Part shown: positions 14,861 to 23,076 of the stretch, in pieces
Layout of the letters: every line of letters starts with the position of its first letter
Position numbering within the stretch: position 1 is the first letter of the stretch
Origin: Dactylosporangium sucinum
GTDB taxonomy: Bacteria > Actinomycetota > Actinomycetes > Mycobacteriales > Micromonosporaceae
Length of the DNA stretch: 41,179 nt
Assembly: GCF_014647515.1 (NCBI RefSeq)
Contig: NZ_BMPI01000027.1
Coordinates: 1 to 41,179 of the forward strand
Direction: 5' to 3'
Translations under genes and position numbers: made by a program
Notes under the pieces: generated by a model
Told to the model about the DNA's origin: nothing
The model's input: only the letters and a program-made list of their open reading frames with translations
The model's database searches: none

Positions 14861-17692
14861 TCATCCGCCCGGCAAACCCTGTCCGAGCTTCTGGCCGAGC
14901 TTCCGGTCGAGCAACTGGGCGAGGTGCACGGCGGGACGGTCGCGCAGGTCGGCGACCTGGGTGCGGCACGAGAAGCCGTCGGCGAGGACGACCGCGTCCG
15001 GAGCCGCGTCGAGGGCCGGCAGGAGGTGCTGCCCCGCGACCGCCACCGACACGTCGTAGTGGCCGATCTCGACGCCGAAGTTGCCGGCCAGGCCGCAGCA
15101 GCCGGCCAGCCGGCGCACGTCGGCGCCGGCCGTCCTGAGCAGGTCGGCATCGGCCTTCCAGCCGAGGACGGCGTGGTGGTGGCAGTGCGGCTGGGCGACG
15201 ACCTCGACGCCGGACAGGTCGGGCGGGGTCCAGCCGGGCGTCTGGGCGAGCAGCTCGGCGAGGGTGCGCACCTGACCGGCGACCGCCGCCGCGTCCTCGT
15301 CGCCGGGGAGCAGCTCGTGGATGTCGGAGCGCAGCACCGCGGTGCACGACGGCTCGATGCCGACGATGGGCACCCCGGCGCGCGCGTCCGGCGCGAGGGC
15401 CGCCACGGTGCGGGCGAGGATCTGCTTCGCCGCGTCGAGCTGGCCGGTGGTGATCCAGGTCAGGCCGCAGCACACCGACCCGGAGGGCAGCCGCGGCTCG
15501 TAGCCGGCGGCGCGCAGCACGCGGACCGTGGCCTCGGCGACCTCCGGGGAGAAGGCGTCGGAGAACGAGTCGGCGAAGAGGACGACCGGCGTGCCGCCCT
15601 CCGCGGGGCGGAAGGTGCGCCGGAACGGGCGGCGGGCGAACGCGGGCACGGATCGGCGCTTGTCGACGCCGGCCAGCCACAGGAGAAAGCCGCCGAGCAC
15701 CGGCAGCCGGACACCGAGGTTCGCCAGGCGCGGCATCCGGCCGGCGAGGCGGGCCCACCTCGGCAGCCGGCCGAGCGTGTAGTGCGAGCGGGGGCGGCGG
15801 CGTCCACGGTACGTCTGGTGCAGCACCTCGGACTTGTAGGTGGCCATGTCGATGCCGGTCGGGCAGTCGGACGCGCAGCCCTTGCACGACAGGCAGAGGT
15901 CCAGCGCGTCGTGGACCGACGGGTCGGACCAGGCGAGCTCGCCGCGCACGACCTCCTGCAGCGCCCGCGCCCGGCCCCGGGTGGAGTCCTTCTCCTCGCG
16001 GGTCGCGAGGTAAGACGGGCACATCACGCCGCCGGCCGCCGAGTTGTCGGCGCGGCACTTGCCGACGCCGGTGCACCGGTGCACGGCCTGGGCGAGGTCG
16101 CCACCGTCGTGCGGATACGCCATCGCGAGGCCCGTGAGCGGGAAGCGGCCGGCGGGCCGCACGTCGGCGTCGACCGGGTCGGGGTCGACGAGCACGCCGG
16201 GGTTGAGCAGGTTGCCCGGGTCGAAGGCGTGCTTGACCCCGGCGAACAGGGCGATCGCATCGGCCGAGTACATGTGCGGCAGCAGCTCGGAGCGGGCGCG
16301 GCCGTCGCCGTGCTCGCCCGACAGCGAGCCGCCGAACTCGCCCACGAGCCGGGCCGCGTCGGTGAGGAAGGCGCGCAGCACCTTGGTGCCGTCGGGCTCG
16401 CCGAGCGGGAAGTCGAGGCGGACGTGCATGCAGCCGTCGCCGAAGTGCCCGAACGGGGCGGACGTCATCTTGTACGCGGTGACGAGCTCGTCGAAGCGGG
16501 CCAGGTAGGCGCCGAGCCGCTCCGGCGGCACCGCGGCGTCCTCCCAGCCGGGCCAGGCCGGCCGGTCGGACGGGGCCCGCCCGGCCAGGCCGGCGCCGTC
16601 CTCGCGGATGCGCCACAGCTGGGCCTGGGTGGCCGGGTCGGTGACGACCCGCGCGTCGTCGCCGATGCCGTCGGCCGCGAGCCGGCGGGCCCGCGACTCG
16701 ACCTCGCCGGCGTCGTCGCCGGCCAGCTCGACGAAGAGCCAGGCCCCGCCGCGCGGCAGCGCCGGGACGGCGTCCGGGCCGCGCCGGGCGCGCAGCACGT
16801 CGAGCAGCCGCGAGTCGAGCCCCTCGCAGGACGTCGGGCCGTGCGCGACGACGGCCGGGGCGGCCTCGCCGGCGGCGACGATGTCGGGGAAGCCGAGGAC
16901 CACGACGACCCGGACCGGGGCGTCGACGACCAGCTTCACGGTCGCCTGCGTGATGACGGCCAGGGTGCCCTCGGAGCCGACGAGGGCCTGCGTGAGGTCG
17001 AAGCGCTCGGGCAGCAGGTGCTGCACCGCGTAGCCGGAGACCTGGCGGCCGAACCGGTCGAACTCGGTGCGGGCCGTGGCCAGGTGCCGGTCGAGGACCG
17101 CTCGCACGGCGTCGACGACCGGCTCGGCACCGCGCGCGAACGGCTTGCCGCCGTCGTCGTAGCCGGTGACCAGCCGCTCCCCCGCCGCGGTCAGCAGCTC
17201 CAGGCCGGCCACGTTGTCCGACGTCCGGCCATAGGCCAGGGAGCGCGAGCCGCAGGCGTTGTTGCCGATCATGCCGCCGATCGTGCAGCGTGGGTGGGTC
17301 GACGGGTCGGGCCCGAAGCGCACGCCGTGCGGCGTCACCGCCCGCTGCAGCACGGCGTGCACGGTGCCGGGCTCGACGACCGCGGTGCGGGCCTCGGGGT
17401 CGACGGCGAGCACCCGGTTGAGGTGGCGGGAGAAGTCGAGCACGATGCCCCGGCCGACCGCGTTGCCGGCCACGGACGTGCCGGCGCCGCGCGACGTGAG
17501 CGGCACCCCGGCCTCCCGGGCGACGGCGAGCGCCGCGGCCACCTCGCCGGCGTCGCGCGGGCGGACCACCGCGAGGGGCGGGATCCGGTACAGCGAGGCG
17601 TCCGACGCATACATGCCGCGCGTGCCGGCGTCGGCCCGGACCTCGAGCCCGGCCCGCTCCAGCGCCGCCACCACGTCGTTCACGAGTAACAT
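14861..17692 (-). CDS. FAD-linked oxidase fused to Fe-S/CCG domains (D-lactate dehydrogenase type)
   Basis: A 943-residue fusion of a GlcD-like flavoprotein and a GlcF-like Fe-S protein. The FAD (PCMH) domain covers about 35-220, with TSRGAGTSVAGNAVG and IGGMIGNNACGSRSLAYGRT. The FAD-oxidase C-domain extends to about 520. Two cysteine clusters follow, CTGVGKC...MCPSY near 540-560 and CLSCKGCASDCPTG near 600. CCG-type domains include VCCGLTW (about 740) and GCCGLAGNFG (about 865). It should oxidise a 2-hydroxyacid such as D-lactate or glycolate at the membrane, passing electrons through Fe-S centres. A divergent GntR regulator shares its start region. ATG 17690-17692 has TTA as second codon and no ribosome-binding site; a GTG three codons later is the alternative start. 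Confidence 0.92.
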   Translation of the reverse strand: MLLVNDVVAALERAGLEVRADAGTRGMYASDASLYRIPPLAVVRPRDAGEVAAALAVAREAGVPLTSRGAGTSVAGNAVGRGIVLDFSRHLNRVLAVDPEARTAVVEPGTVHAVLQRAVTPHGVRFGPDPSTHPRCTIGGMIGNNACGSRSLAYGRTSDNVAGLELLTAAGERLVTGYDDGGKPFARGAEPVVDAVRAVLDRHLATARTEFDRFGRQVSGYAVQHLLPERFDLTQALVGSEGTLAVITQATVKLVVDAPVRVVVVLGFPDIVAAGEAAPAVVAHGPTSCEGLDSRLLDVLRARRGPDAVPALPRGGAWLFVELAGDDAGEVESRARRLAADGIGDDARVVTDPATQAQLWRIREDGAGLAGRAPSDRPAWPGWEDAAVPPERLGAYLARFDELVTAYKMTSAPFGHFGDGCMHVRLDFPLGEPDGTKVLRAFLTDAARLVGEFGGSLSGEHGDGRARSELLPHMYSADAIALFAGVKHAFDPGNLLNPGVLVDPDPVDADVRPAGRFPLTGLAMAYPHDGGDLAQAVHRCTGVGKCRADNSAAGGVMCPSYLATREEKDSTRGRARALQEVVRGELAWSDPSVHDALDLCLSCKGCASDCPTGIDMATYKSEVLHQTYRGRRRPRSHYTLGRLPRWARLAGRMPRLANLGVRLPVLGGFLLWLAGVDKRRSVPAFARRPFRRTFRPAEGGTPVVLFADSFSDAFSPEVAEATVRVLRAAGYEPRLPSGSVCCGLTWITTGQLDAAKQILARTVAALAPDARAGVPIVGIEPSCTAVLRSDIHELLPGDEDAAAVAGQVRTLAELLAQTPGWTPPDLSGVEVVAQPHCHHHAVLGWKADADLLRTAGADVRRLAGCCGLAGNFGVEIGHYDVSVAVAGQHLLPALDAAPDAVVLADGFSCRTQVADLRDRPAVHLAQLLDRKLGQKLGQGLPGG

Positions 17693-17700
17693 GTTACTCG
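17683..17700. promoter_or_regulatory. Perfect 18-bp palindrome containing both divergent start codons
   Basis: CGAGTAACATGTTACTCG is perfectly self-complementary. The minus-strand ATG (17690-17692) and plus-strand ATG (17691-17693) share two bases at its centre, so both genes begin M-L-L-V with a TTA second codon. GTAAC/GTTAC arms fit a GntR/FadR-type operator. Binding would block both starts at once. Confidence 0.75.
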
Positions 17701-18374
17701 TGCCGTCGCTGCGCCTCCCGACCGGGGCTCCCTCGCTCGCCGACGCCGTCGCCCAGGCGGTGCGCGACGGCGTCGCGTCCGGCGAGCTCGTGCCCGACCG
17801 GACGTACTCCGTCTACCAGCTCGCGGAGCTGCTCGGGGTCTCCCGCAGCCCGGTCCGGGAGGGGCTGCTCCGCCTGGCCGAGGCGGGGCTGGTGGCGATC
17901 CGGCGCAACCGCGGCTTCAGCGTCCTGCCGCCGCGGGCGCACGACGTCGAGGAGATCGTCGAGATCCGCCTGGCGCTCGAGCCGGCGGCGGCGCGGAAGG
18001 CGGCGACCGGCGGTACGGACGGGGAGCATGCGGCCATCCGCGTGGCGCTGGACGCGATGGCGGCCGCGGCGGCCCGCGGCGACGAGGCGTCGTTCTGGCC
18101 GGCCGACCGCGCGCTGCACGACCTGCTGCTGCGGGCGGCCGGCAACGGCCGGGCGGCGGCGATCGTCGCCCAGCTGCGGGCCACCACGGCGCTGCTCGGG
18201 CCGCCGACCACCGCCAGCGGCCGCACGCTGGCCGAGATCCACGCCGAGCACGAGCCGGTGGTGGCGGCGGTGCTGGCCCGCGACGGCGCCGCCGCCGAGG
18301 CCGCGATGCGCACCCACCTGGAGGCGACCGGCGCCCTGCTGGTGTCCCACCTCCGCGCCCGGCCGCCCCACTGA
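17691..18374 (+). CDS. GntR family regulator, FadR subfamily (FCD domain)
   Basis: A 227-residue regulator. The N-terminal winged helix-turn-helix (about 15-80) shows LADAVAQAVRDGVASGELVPDRTYSVYQLAELLGVSRSPVREGLLRLAEAGLV. The C-terminal FCD helical domain (about 88-215) has VEEIVEIRLALEPAAARKAA, DRALHDLLLRAAGN and EHEPVVAAVLARD, including the histidines and Asp usual for metal or carboxylate binding. FCD regulators sense organic acids, matching the divergent D-lactate dehydrogenase-type gene, which it probably represses through the central palindrome. ATG 17691 gives a leaderless-type start with a TTA second codon; GTG 17700 is the alternative. It converges on the ribokinase gene. Confidence 0.92.
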   Translation: MLLVPSLRLPTGAPSLADAVAQAVRDGVASGELVPDRTYSVYQLAELLGVSRSPVREGLLRLAEAGLVAIRRNRGFSVLPPRAHDVEEIVEIRLALEPAAARKAATGGTDGEHAAIRVALDAMAAAAARGDEASFWPADRALHDLLLRAAGNGRAAAIVAQLRATTALLGPPTTASGRTLAEIHAEHEPVVAAVLARDGAAAEAAMRTHLEATGALLVSHLRARPPH

Positions 18375-18377
18375 CTG

Positions 18378-18459
18378 CGCGTCGATCTTGCAGTTGTGGT
18401 GCCTGACAAACCGGGACATTCACGGAGTGTCCCGGCACCACAAGTGCAAGATCGACGCG
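18378..18459. repeat. 82-bp nested inverted repeat between convergent genes
   Basis: Outer arms of about 26 bp (18378-18403 and 18434-18459) begin CGCGTCGATCTTGCA and carry TTGTGGTGCC, pairing with a single G/C mismatch. A nested inner hairpin GGGACA/TGTCCC sits at the centre. It occupies nearly all the 97-bp gap between the gntR and ribokinase stop codons. It can terminate both genes, and its form suggests a dispersed REP-like element. Confidence 0.85.
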
Positions 18460-18471
18460 GGTGGGACCCCG

Positions 18472-19347
18472 TCACGCGGCCCGGGCGTCGACGGCCGGGG
18501 CCGTGGGCAGGCTGCCGCGGGCGCCGAACGCCTCGGTCGCCAGGGCGCCCGCCGCGGCGGCCCAGCGGACGGCGTCCGGCAGCGGGCGGGCGGTCGCGAG
18601 GGCGACGGCGAGGGCGGCCGTGAAGATGTCGCCCGCGCCCGTCGTGTCCACGACCGTGGCCGGCGCGGGCGGCACCGGCACCGGCGAACCGGCACCGGTG
18701 TGGATCTCGCAGCCGGCGCCGCCGCGGGTCACGACGACCGCCCCCGCGCCCGCGGCGAGGAGCGTCGCCGCGCCGCCGAGGGCGGTCAGTTCGCGCTCGT
18801 TCGGGGTGACGGCGGTACAGCGGGAAACCAGCGACGCCGGCAGCGGGCGGGCCGGTGCCGGGTTCAGGATCATCGGCCAGCCCCGGCGGTGCGCCTCCGC
18901 GGCTGCCGCCTCGACCGCGGGCAGCGGCACCTCCAGGGAGGCCACGACCGCGGCCGGGCCGGCGATCGCGTCCAGGGCGGCGGACACCTGCGCCGGGGTC
19001 AGCGCGGCGTTCGCGCCCGCGACGACGGCGATCGAGTTCTCGCCGTCGTCGTCGACCAGGATGACGGCCACGCCGGTGGGCGCCGGCACGGTCGCCAGGC
19101 CGCCCAGGTGGACGCCGCGGGCGGCCAGGTCGGCCCGGGCGGAGCGGCCCCGGTCGTCGTCGCCGACGGCGCCGACGAGGTGGGTGGTGGCGCCCAGCGC
19201 GGCCGCGGCGGCGGCCTGGTTGCCGCCCTTGCCGCCGTGGATCTCGGCGAAGCGCTCCATCATCACCGTCTCGCCGGGCCGCGGCATCCGGCCGCCCGCG
19301 GCGACGAGGTCGATGTTCACCGAGCCGACCACGACGACGGTGCTCAC
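18472..19347 (-). CDS. rbsK: Ribokinase (PfkB family)
   Basis: A 291-residue carbohydrate kinase that would phosphorylate ribose at O5 in the cytosol. Visible PfkB signatures are VVGSVNIDLVA at the N-terminus, the sugar-binding GGKGGNQAAAAAALGA, the middle ILNPAPARPLP, VTPNERELTALGG, and the C-terminal ATP/catalytic motif VVDTTGAGDIFTAALAVAL with the catalytic Asp. These are ribokinase-type rather than KDG-kinase-type. No ribose transporter is adjacent; a CUT2 importer lies 14 kb away with fuconate dehydratase. GTG 19347 overlaps the stop of a small membrane-protein gene (GTGA), an uncommon coupling. Confidence 0.9.
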   Translation of the reverse strand: MSTVVVVGSVNIDLVAAGGRMPRPGETVMMERFAEIHGGKGGNQAAAAAALGATTHLVGAVGDDDRGRSARADLAARGVHLGGLATVPAPTGVAVILVDDDGENSIAVVAGANAALTPAQVSAALDAIAGPAAVVASLEVPLPAVEAAAAEAHRRGWPMILNPAPARPLPASLVSRCTAVTPNERELTALGGAATLLAAGAGAVVVTRGGAGCEIHTGAGSPVPVPPAPATVVDTTGAGDIFTAALAVALATARPLPDAVRWAAAAGALATEAFGARGSLPTAPAVDARAA

Positions 19348-19505
19348 GAGCTCATCCCGGTGCGCGGCTCCCCCGCGCGGTCCATCCGGGCCGCCTGCGC
19401 CAGCTCGCGGGCCGGCGTGAACACGAGGGCCCGCAGCAACAGATTGGCGAACGGTGAGAAGAGCGCGATGCAGATGATGATGAGGCCGAGGAGCGTGTCG
19501 TACAA
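19344..19505 (-). CDS. 53-residue single-pass membrane protein coupled to ribokinase
   Basis: Not a family I recognise. With the TTG start at 19503-19505 the product has one strong helix (residues 5-30, LLGLIIICIALFSPFANLLLRALVF) and a charged C-terminal tail ending EPRTGMSS. Its stop overlaps the ribokinase GTG (GTGA), and it starts 34 bp after the DUF3592-like gene, so the three genes look like one operon. The start is uncertain: no clear ribosome-binding site is present, and the in-frame region upstream overlaps the previous gene. Clean hydrophobic helix and tight coupling argue for a real gene. Confidence 0.55.
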   Translation of the reverse strand: MYDTLLGLIIICIALFSPFANLLLRALVFTPARELAQAARMDRAGEPRTGMSS

Positions 19506-19539
19506 CCCCGCGCGGCCGTCAACGCCGCGCCGGCCGCGC

Positions 19540-20223
19540 TCAGCCCCGGCTGAGGCGCTTCCTCCGCCGATTCGTGTGCTTCGCGTTCTTCGGGCCGGGG
19601 CCACGGTCGGGGCGGGGGCCGGCCGCGACGCGCGGGGGCGGGGGACGGCCCAGGAACATGCAGACGACGACGAGCGCGAGGTACAGCACCGGCACCACGG
19701 CCCAGAAGACGCGCGCGTCGGCGACCTCCCCCGGCAGGCGCGGGCCCACCAGACCGTCCGGGTCGCGCACGACGACGACCCGGTCGCCGACCGCGCCCTC
19801 GCCGGCCGACGGCCACTGCTCCAGCAGCCCCTCGATCGGCCGGCCGGACTCGTCGACCAGCCCGTAGTACACGTGCCGGACCTTCTGCTGCGGGCCCACC
19901 TGGACCTCGACGACGGTGGCCGGGGTCCGCTCGCCGCGGGCGGCGAGCACCGCCGACCACAGCACCGCCGGGACGGTGAACTGCAGGGCGGCGGCGAGCA
20001 GGAAGCCGAGGAAGCGCAGGCCGTACCGGTCGCCGAGCGACGGCAGCAGCACGGAGGCCAGGATGAAGGTGACCACCCACAGGACCGCGCCGACGGCGAC
20101 GGCGTGGCCGGTGGCGACCCCGGCGACGCGGGTCACGACCGCCAGGGCGGCGGAGGCGGTGAACAGCCCGAGGAACAGCGCACCGGCGCGACTCACCAGG
20201 CCGTGGCGCCGCAGGAATCCCAC
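19540..20223 (-). CDS. Membrane protein with DUF3592-like domain
   Basis: A 227-residue membrane protein with four helices: ALFLGLFTASAALAVVT (about 14-32), VAVGAVLWVVTFILASVLL (42-60), FLGFLLAAALQFTVPAVLWSAV (70-95) and VFWAVVPVLYLALVVVCMFLG (172-193). Between the third and fourth helices lies a beta-rich domain (TPATVVEVQVG...VYYGLVDESGRPIEG...GDRVVVVRDPDGLVGP) that resembles DUF3592, a domain of unknown function. The tail is Pro/Arg/Lys-rich. GTG 20221-20223 is the likely start. It heads a probable operon with the 53-residue membrane protein and ribokinase. Confidence 0.75.
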   Translation of the reverse strand: MGFLRRHGLVSRAGALFLGLFTASAALAVVTRVAGVATGHAVAVGAVLWVVTFILASVLLPSLGDRYGLRFLGFLLAAALQFTVPAVLWSAVLAARGERTPATVVEVQVGPQQKVRHVYYGLVDESGRPIEGLLEQWPSAGEGAVGDRVVVVRDPDGLVGPRLPGEVADARVFWAVVPVLYLALVVVCMFLGRPPPPRVAAGPRPDRGPGPKNAKHTNRRRKRLSRG

Positions 20224-20235
20224 AGCGCAACGGTA

Positions 20236-20260
20236 CGGCCGGCCGTCAACGGGCCGGCCG
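20236..20260 (-). terminator. Hairpin terminator after katG
   Basis: CGGCCGGCC (20236-20244), a 7-nt loop and GGCCGGCCG (20252-20260) form a perfect 9-bp stem 20 bp after the katG stop. It separates furA-katG from the downstream DUF3592-like gene. Confidence 0.65.
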
Positions 20261-20279
20261 CACCGGGTTGCGCGAGGGA

Positions 20280-22511
20280 TCAGCGCAGGTCGAACCGGTC
20301 GAGTTCCATGACCTTGGTCCAGGCCGCGACGAAGTCCTCGACGAACTGCTCGCGGGCGTCCTCGCTGGCGTAGACCTCGGCCAGGGCCCGCAGCTGCGAG
20401 TTGGAGCCGAAGATGAGGTCGACCGCGGTGGCCGTCCACCTGACGTCGCCGGTGGCGACGTCGCGGATCTCGTAGACGTTCTCGTCGGACTCCGACGCCT
20501 TCCACCGGGTGCCCGGGGAGAGCAGGTTGGCGAAGAAGTCGTTGGTGAGCACGCCCGGCCGGTCGGTGAGCACGCCGTGGGACGTGCCGCCGGCGTTGGC
20601 GCCGAGGGCGCGCAGGCCGCCGAGCAGGACGGTCATCTCCGGCGCCGTGAGGTTGAGCATGTAGGCGCGGTCGACCAGCAGCACCTCCGGCTGCAGTTTC
20701 TCACCGGCGCTCAGGTAGTTGCGGAACCCGTCGGCACGCGGCTGCAGGACCGCGGCGGACTCGACGTCGGTCTGCTCCTGGGTGGCGTCGGTGCGGCCCG
20801 GGTGGAACGGCACGGTCACCGCGAACCCGGCGTCCCGCGCGGCCTGCTCGACCGCGGCCGAGCCGGCCAGCACGATGAGGTCGGCGAGCGAGACCCGCGC
20901 GCCGCCGGCCGCGTTGAACTCCCGCTGGATGCCCTCGAGGGTGTCCAGCACCGTGGCGAGCTGCTCCGGCTGGTTGACCGCCCAGCCGCGCTGCGGCTCG
21001 AGCCGGATCCGGGCGCCGTTGGCGCCGCCGCGCTTGTCGGTGTACCGGAAGCTGGCCGCGGAGGCCCAGGCGGTGCCGACCAGCTGGGCGGTCGTCAGGC
21101 CGGACTCCAGCACCTTGGCCTTGAGGGCGGCGACGTCGGCGTCACCCACGAGCGGGTGGTCGACCGCCGGCACCGGGTCCTGCCACAGCTGCGCCTCCGG
21201 GACCCACGGGCCCAGGAACCGGCTGACCGGGCCCATGTCGCGGTGCAGCAGCTTGTACCAGGCCTTGGCGAACGCGAGGGCGAACGCGTCGGGGTCGGCC
21301 ATGAAGCGGCGGGAGATCTGCTCGTACACCGGGTCGACGCGCAGCGACAGGTCGGTCGTGAGCATCGTCGGCTTGCGCTTCCTGGCCGGGTCGAAGGGGT
21401 CGGGGATGATCGCCTCGGCGTCCTTGGCGACCCACTGCTTGGCGCCGCCCGGGCTGGTGGTGAGCTCCCACTCGTAGCCGAAGAGGATCTCGAAGAACCG
21501 GTTGCTCCACTGGGTCGGCCGGTCGGTCCAGGTCACCTCGAGCCCGCTGGTGATCGCGTCGGCGCCCGCGCCGCTGCCGTGGCTGCTCAGCCAGCCGAGG
21601 CCCTGCGCCTCCAGCGGGGCGGCCTCGGGCTCCGGGCCCACGTGGTCGTCGGCGACGCCGGCGCCGTGGGTCTTGCCGAAGGTGTGGCCGCCGGCGATGA
21701 GGGCGACGGTCTCCTCGTCGTTCATCGCCATCCGGGCGAAGGTCTCGCGGATGAAGTGCGCGGCCTGGACCGGGTCGGCGTTGCCGCGGGGACCCTCCGG
21801 GTTGACGTAGATGAGGCCCATCTCGGTGGCGCCGACGCCGGACACCATCTCCTTCTCGGAGACATACCGCTCGTCACCCAGCCAGGCGTCCTCCGGGCCC
21901 CAGAAGATCTCCTCCGGCTCCCACACGTCCTCGCGGCCGAACCCGAAGCCGAAGGTCTTGAAGCCCATCGACTCCAGGGCGACGTTCCCGGCGAGCACGA
22001 GCAGGTCGGCCCACGAGATCTTCTGCCCGTACTTCTGCTTCACCGGCCACAGCAGCCGGCGCGCCTTGTCGAGGTTGGCGTTGTCGGGCCAGCTGTTCAG
22101 CGGGGCGAACCGCTGCCCGCCGTCGCCGGCGCCGCCGCGCCCGTCGCTGATGCGGTAGGTGCCCGCGGCGTGCCAGCTCATCCGGATCATCAGCCCGCCG
22201 TAGTGCCCGAAGTCGGCCGGCCACCAGTCCTGCGAGGTGGTGAGCACCTGGACGATGTCCCGCTTGAGCGCCTCGACGTCGAGCCTGCGGAACTCCTCGG
22301 CGTAGCTGAACCCCGGCCGCAGCGGGTTGCTCTTGGACGAGTGGGCGTGCAGCACGGAGAGGTCGAGCTGGTTGGGCCACCAGTCCCGGTTGGTGCGCGG
22401 CCGGATGCCGGTCTTCGGGGTCGGCGAGTCGATCGCCGGGTTCTCGCTGTCGCTGCCGTGCGCGGTCACGGAGTCGTGCGCGACCGGGCAGCGGTCTTGG
22501 GTGTCGCTCAT
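20280..22511 (-). CDS. katG: Catalase-peroxidase KatG
   Basis: A 743-residue bifunctional heme enzyme that decomposes hydrogen peroxide. The distal site RMSWH gives Arg110, Trp113 and His114. The Met-Tyr-Trp adduct residues fall at Trp113, Tyr235 (GLIYVNPEG) and Met261 (ARMAM), with the same spacing as Trp107-Tyr229-Met255 of Mycobacterium tuberculosis KatG. The proximal heme histidine is His276 in AGGHTFGKTHG. The heme-less C-terminal repeat (about 430-743) is complete. ATG 22511 has GAAGGAAG upstream and overlaps the furA stop (ATGA), so the two are coupled and under FurA control. Confidence 0.98.
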   Translation of the reverse strand: MSDTQDRCPVAHDSVTAHGSDSENPAIDSPTPKTGIRPRTNRDWWPNQLDLSVLHAHSSKSNPLRPGFSYAEEFRRLDVEALKRDIVQVLTTSQDWWPADFGHYGGLMIRMSWHAAGTYRISDGRGGAGDGGQRFAPLNSWPDNANLDKARRLLWPVKQKYGQKISWADLLVLAGNVALESMGFKTFGFGFGREDVWEPEEIFWGPEDAWLGDERYVSEKEMVSGVGATEMGLIYVNPEGPRGNADPVQAAHFIRETFARMAMNDEETVALIAGGHTFGKTHGAGVADDHVGPEPEAAPLEAQGLGWLSSHGSGAGADAITSGLEVTWTDRPTQWSNRFFEILFGYEWELTTSPGGAKQWVAKDAEAIIPDPFDPARKRKPTMLTTDLSLRVDPVYEQISRRFMADPDAFALAFAKAWYKLLHRDMGPVSRFLGPWVPEAQLWQDPVPAVDHPLVGDADVAALKAKVLESGLTTAQLVGTAWASAASFRYTDKRGGANGARIRLEPQRGWAVNQPEQLATVLDTLEGIQREFNAAGGARVSLADLIVLAGSAAVEQAARDAGFAVTVPFHPGRTDATQEQTDVESAAVLQPRADGFRNYLSAGEKLQPEVLLVDRAYMLNLTAPEMTVLLGGLRALGANAGGTSHGVLTDRPGVLTNDFFANLLSPGTRWKASESDENVYEIRDVATGDVRWTATAVDLIFGSNSQLRALAEVYASEDAREQFVEDFVAAWTKVMELDRFDLR

Positions 22512-22945
22512 CGGCTTCCTTCCGAAGTTGGCGAATGCATGCAGTCGGGGCAGCGGCCCCAATAGACGACTTCCGCCTCGTCGGCCACGAAGCCGTGGCC
22601 GTCCGAGGCGGTGAGACAGGGAGCGTGGCCGGCGGCGCAGTCGACGTCCGCGATCGCGCCACAGGAACGGCACACGACATGGTGATGGTTGTCCCCGACC
22701 CGGGACTCGTAACGGGCGGTCGTCCCGGCCGGCTCGATGCGCCGCACCAGCCCGGCGCTCGTGAGCGCCCGCAGCACATCGTAGACCGCCTGGTGGGACA
22801 CCGCGGGATGATCCGCGCGGACGAGGCCGATGACCGTGTCGGTGTCGACGTGCGGATGCGCCCGCACGGCCGCGAGCACGGCCACGCGCGGCCGGGTCAC
22901 CCGCAGGGAGACCGCCCGCAGCTGGGCCGCGCAGTCGAACGCCAC
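22508..22945 (-). CDS. furA: Fur family regulator (FurA/CatR type) of katG
   Basis: A 145-residue Fur-family repressor. The N-terminal winged helix (about 1-80) includes LRVTRPRVAVLAAVRAHPHVDTDTVIGLV and VSHQAVYDVLRALTSAGLVRRI. The C-terminal metal domain has the HHHVVCRSCGAIADVDC cluster and a second Cys pair, YWGRCPDC, for structural zinc. In actinobacteria this type represses katG and itself and is released by peroxide. GTG 22945 is chosen because an excellent promoter ends 6 nt upstream, giving a leaderless mRNA, as reported for furA-catC of Streptomyces. A longer reading frame back to 23077 would include the promoter and is unlikely. Confidence 0.93.
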   Translation of the reverse strand: MAFDCAAQLRAVSLRVTRPRVAVLAAVRAHPHVDTDTVIGLVRADHPAVSHQAVYDVLRALTSAGLVRRIEPAGTTARYESRVGDNHHHVVCRSCGAIADVDCAAGHAPCLTASDGHGFVADEAEVVYWGRCPDCMHSPTSEGSR

Positions 22946-22993
22946 TCCCCCAACATAGGCCGCATTCTGGAACGGTTCAAGTTTTGGAAGGCC
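22946..22993 (-). promoter_or_regulatory. furA-katG leaderless promoter with candidate FurA site
   Basis: On the minus strand, TTGAAC (22975-22980), 17 bp and TATGTT (22952-22957) form a near-ideal promoter whose +1 falls on the furA GTG. Direct repeats TTCCAAAA and TTCCAGAA flank or overlap the -35 (about 22966-22991), a plausible FurA operator. Confidence 0.75.
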
Positions 22994-23076
22994 GTGTCCG
23001 CATACATATTCCCCCGAATCGGACAGGCGGGCCCGGAGCACACGCCGGCCACGGGGTCCGTCCGCGGGGCCCGACA

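Noticed and set aside
14924..17689. A 921-codon open frame opposite the FAD/Fe-S oxidoreductase
   Set aside because: Antisense shadow; the minus-strand frame carries all FAD and Fe-S motifs. Comparable shadow frames opposite katG (20268-22565) and the polytopic membrane protein (26274-28310) were rejected for the same reason.
18496..19420. Long plus-strand frame across ribokinase
   Set aside because: Antisense shadow; ribokinase motifs are all on the minus strand.
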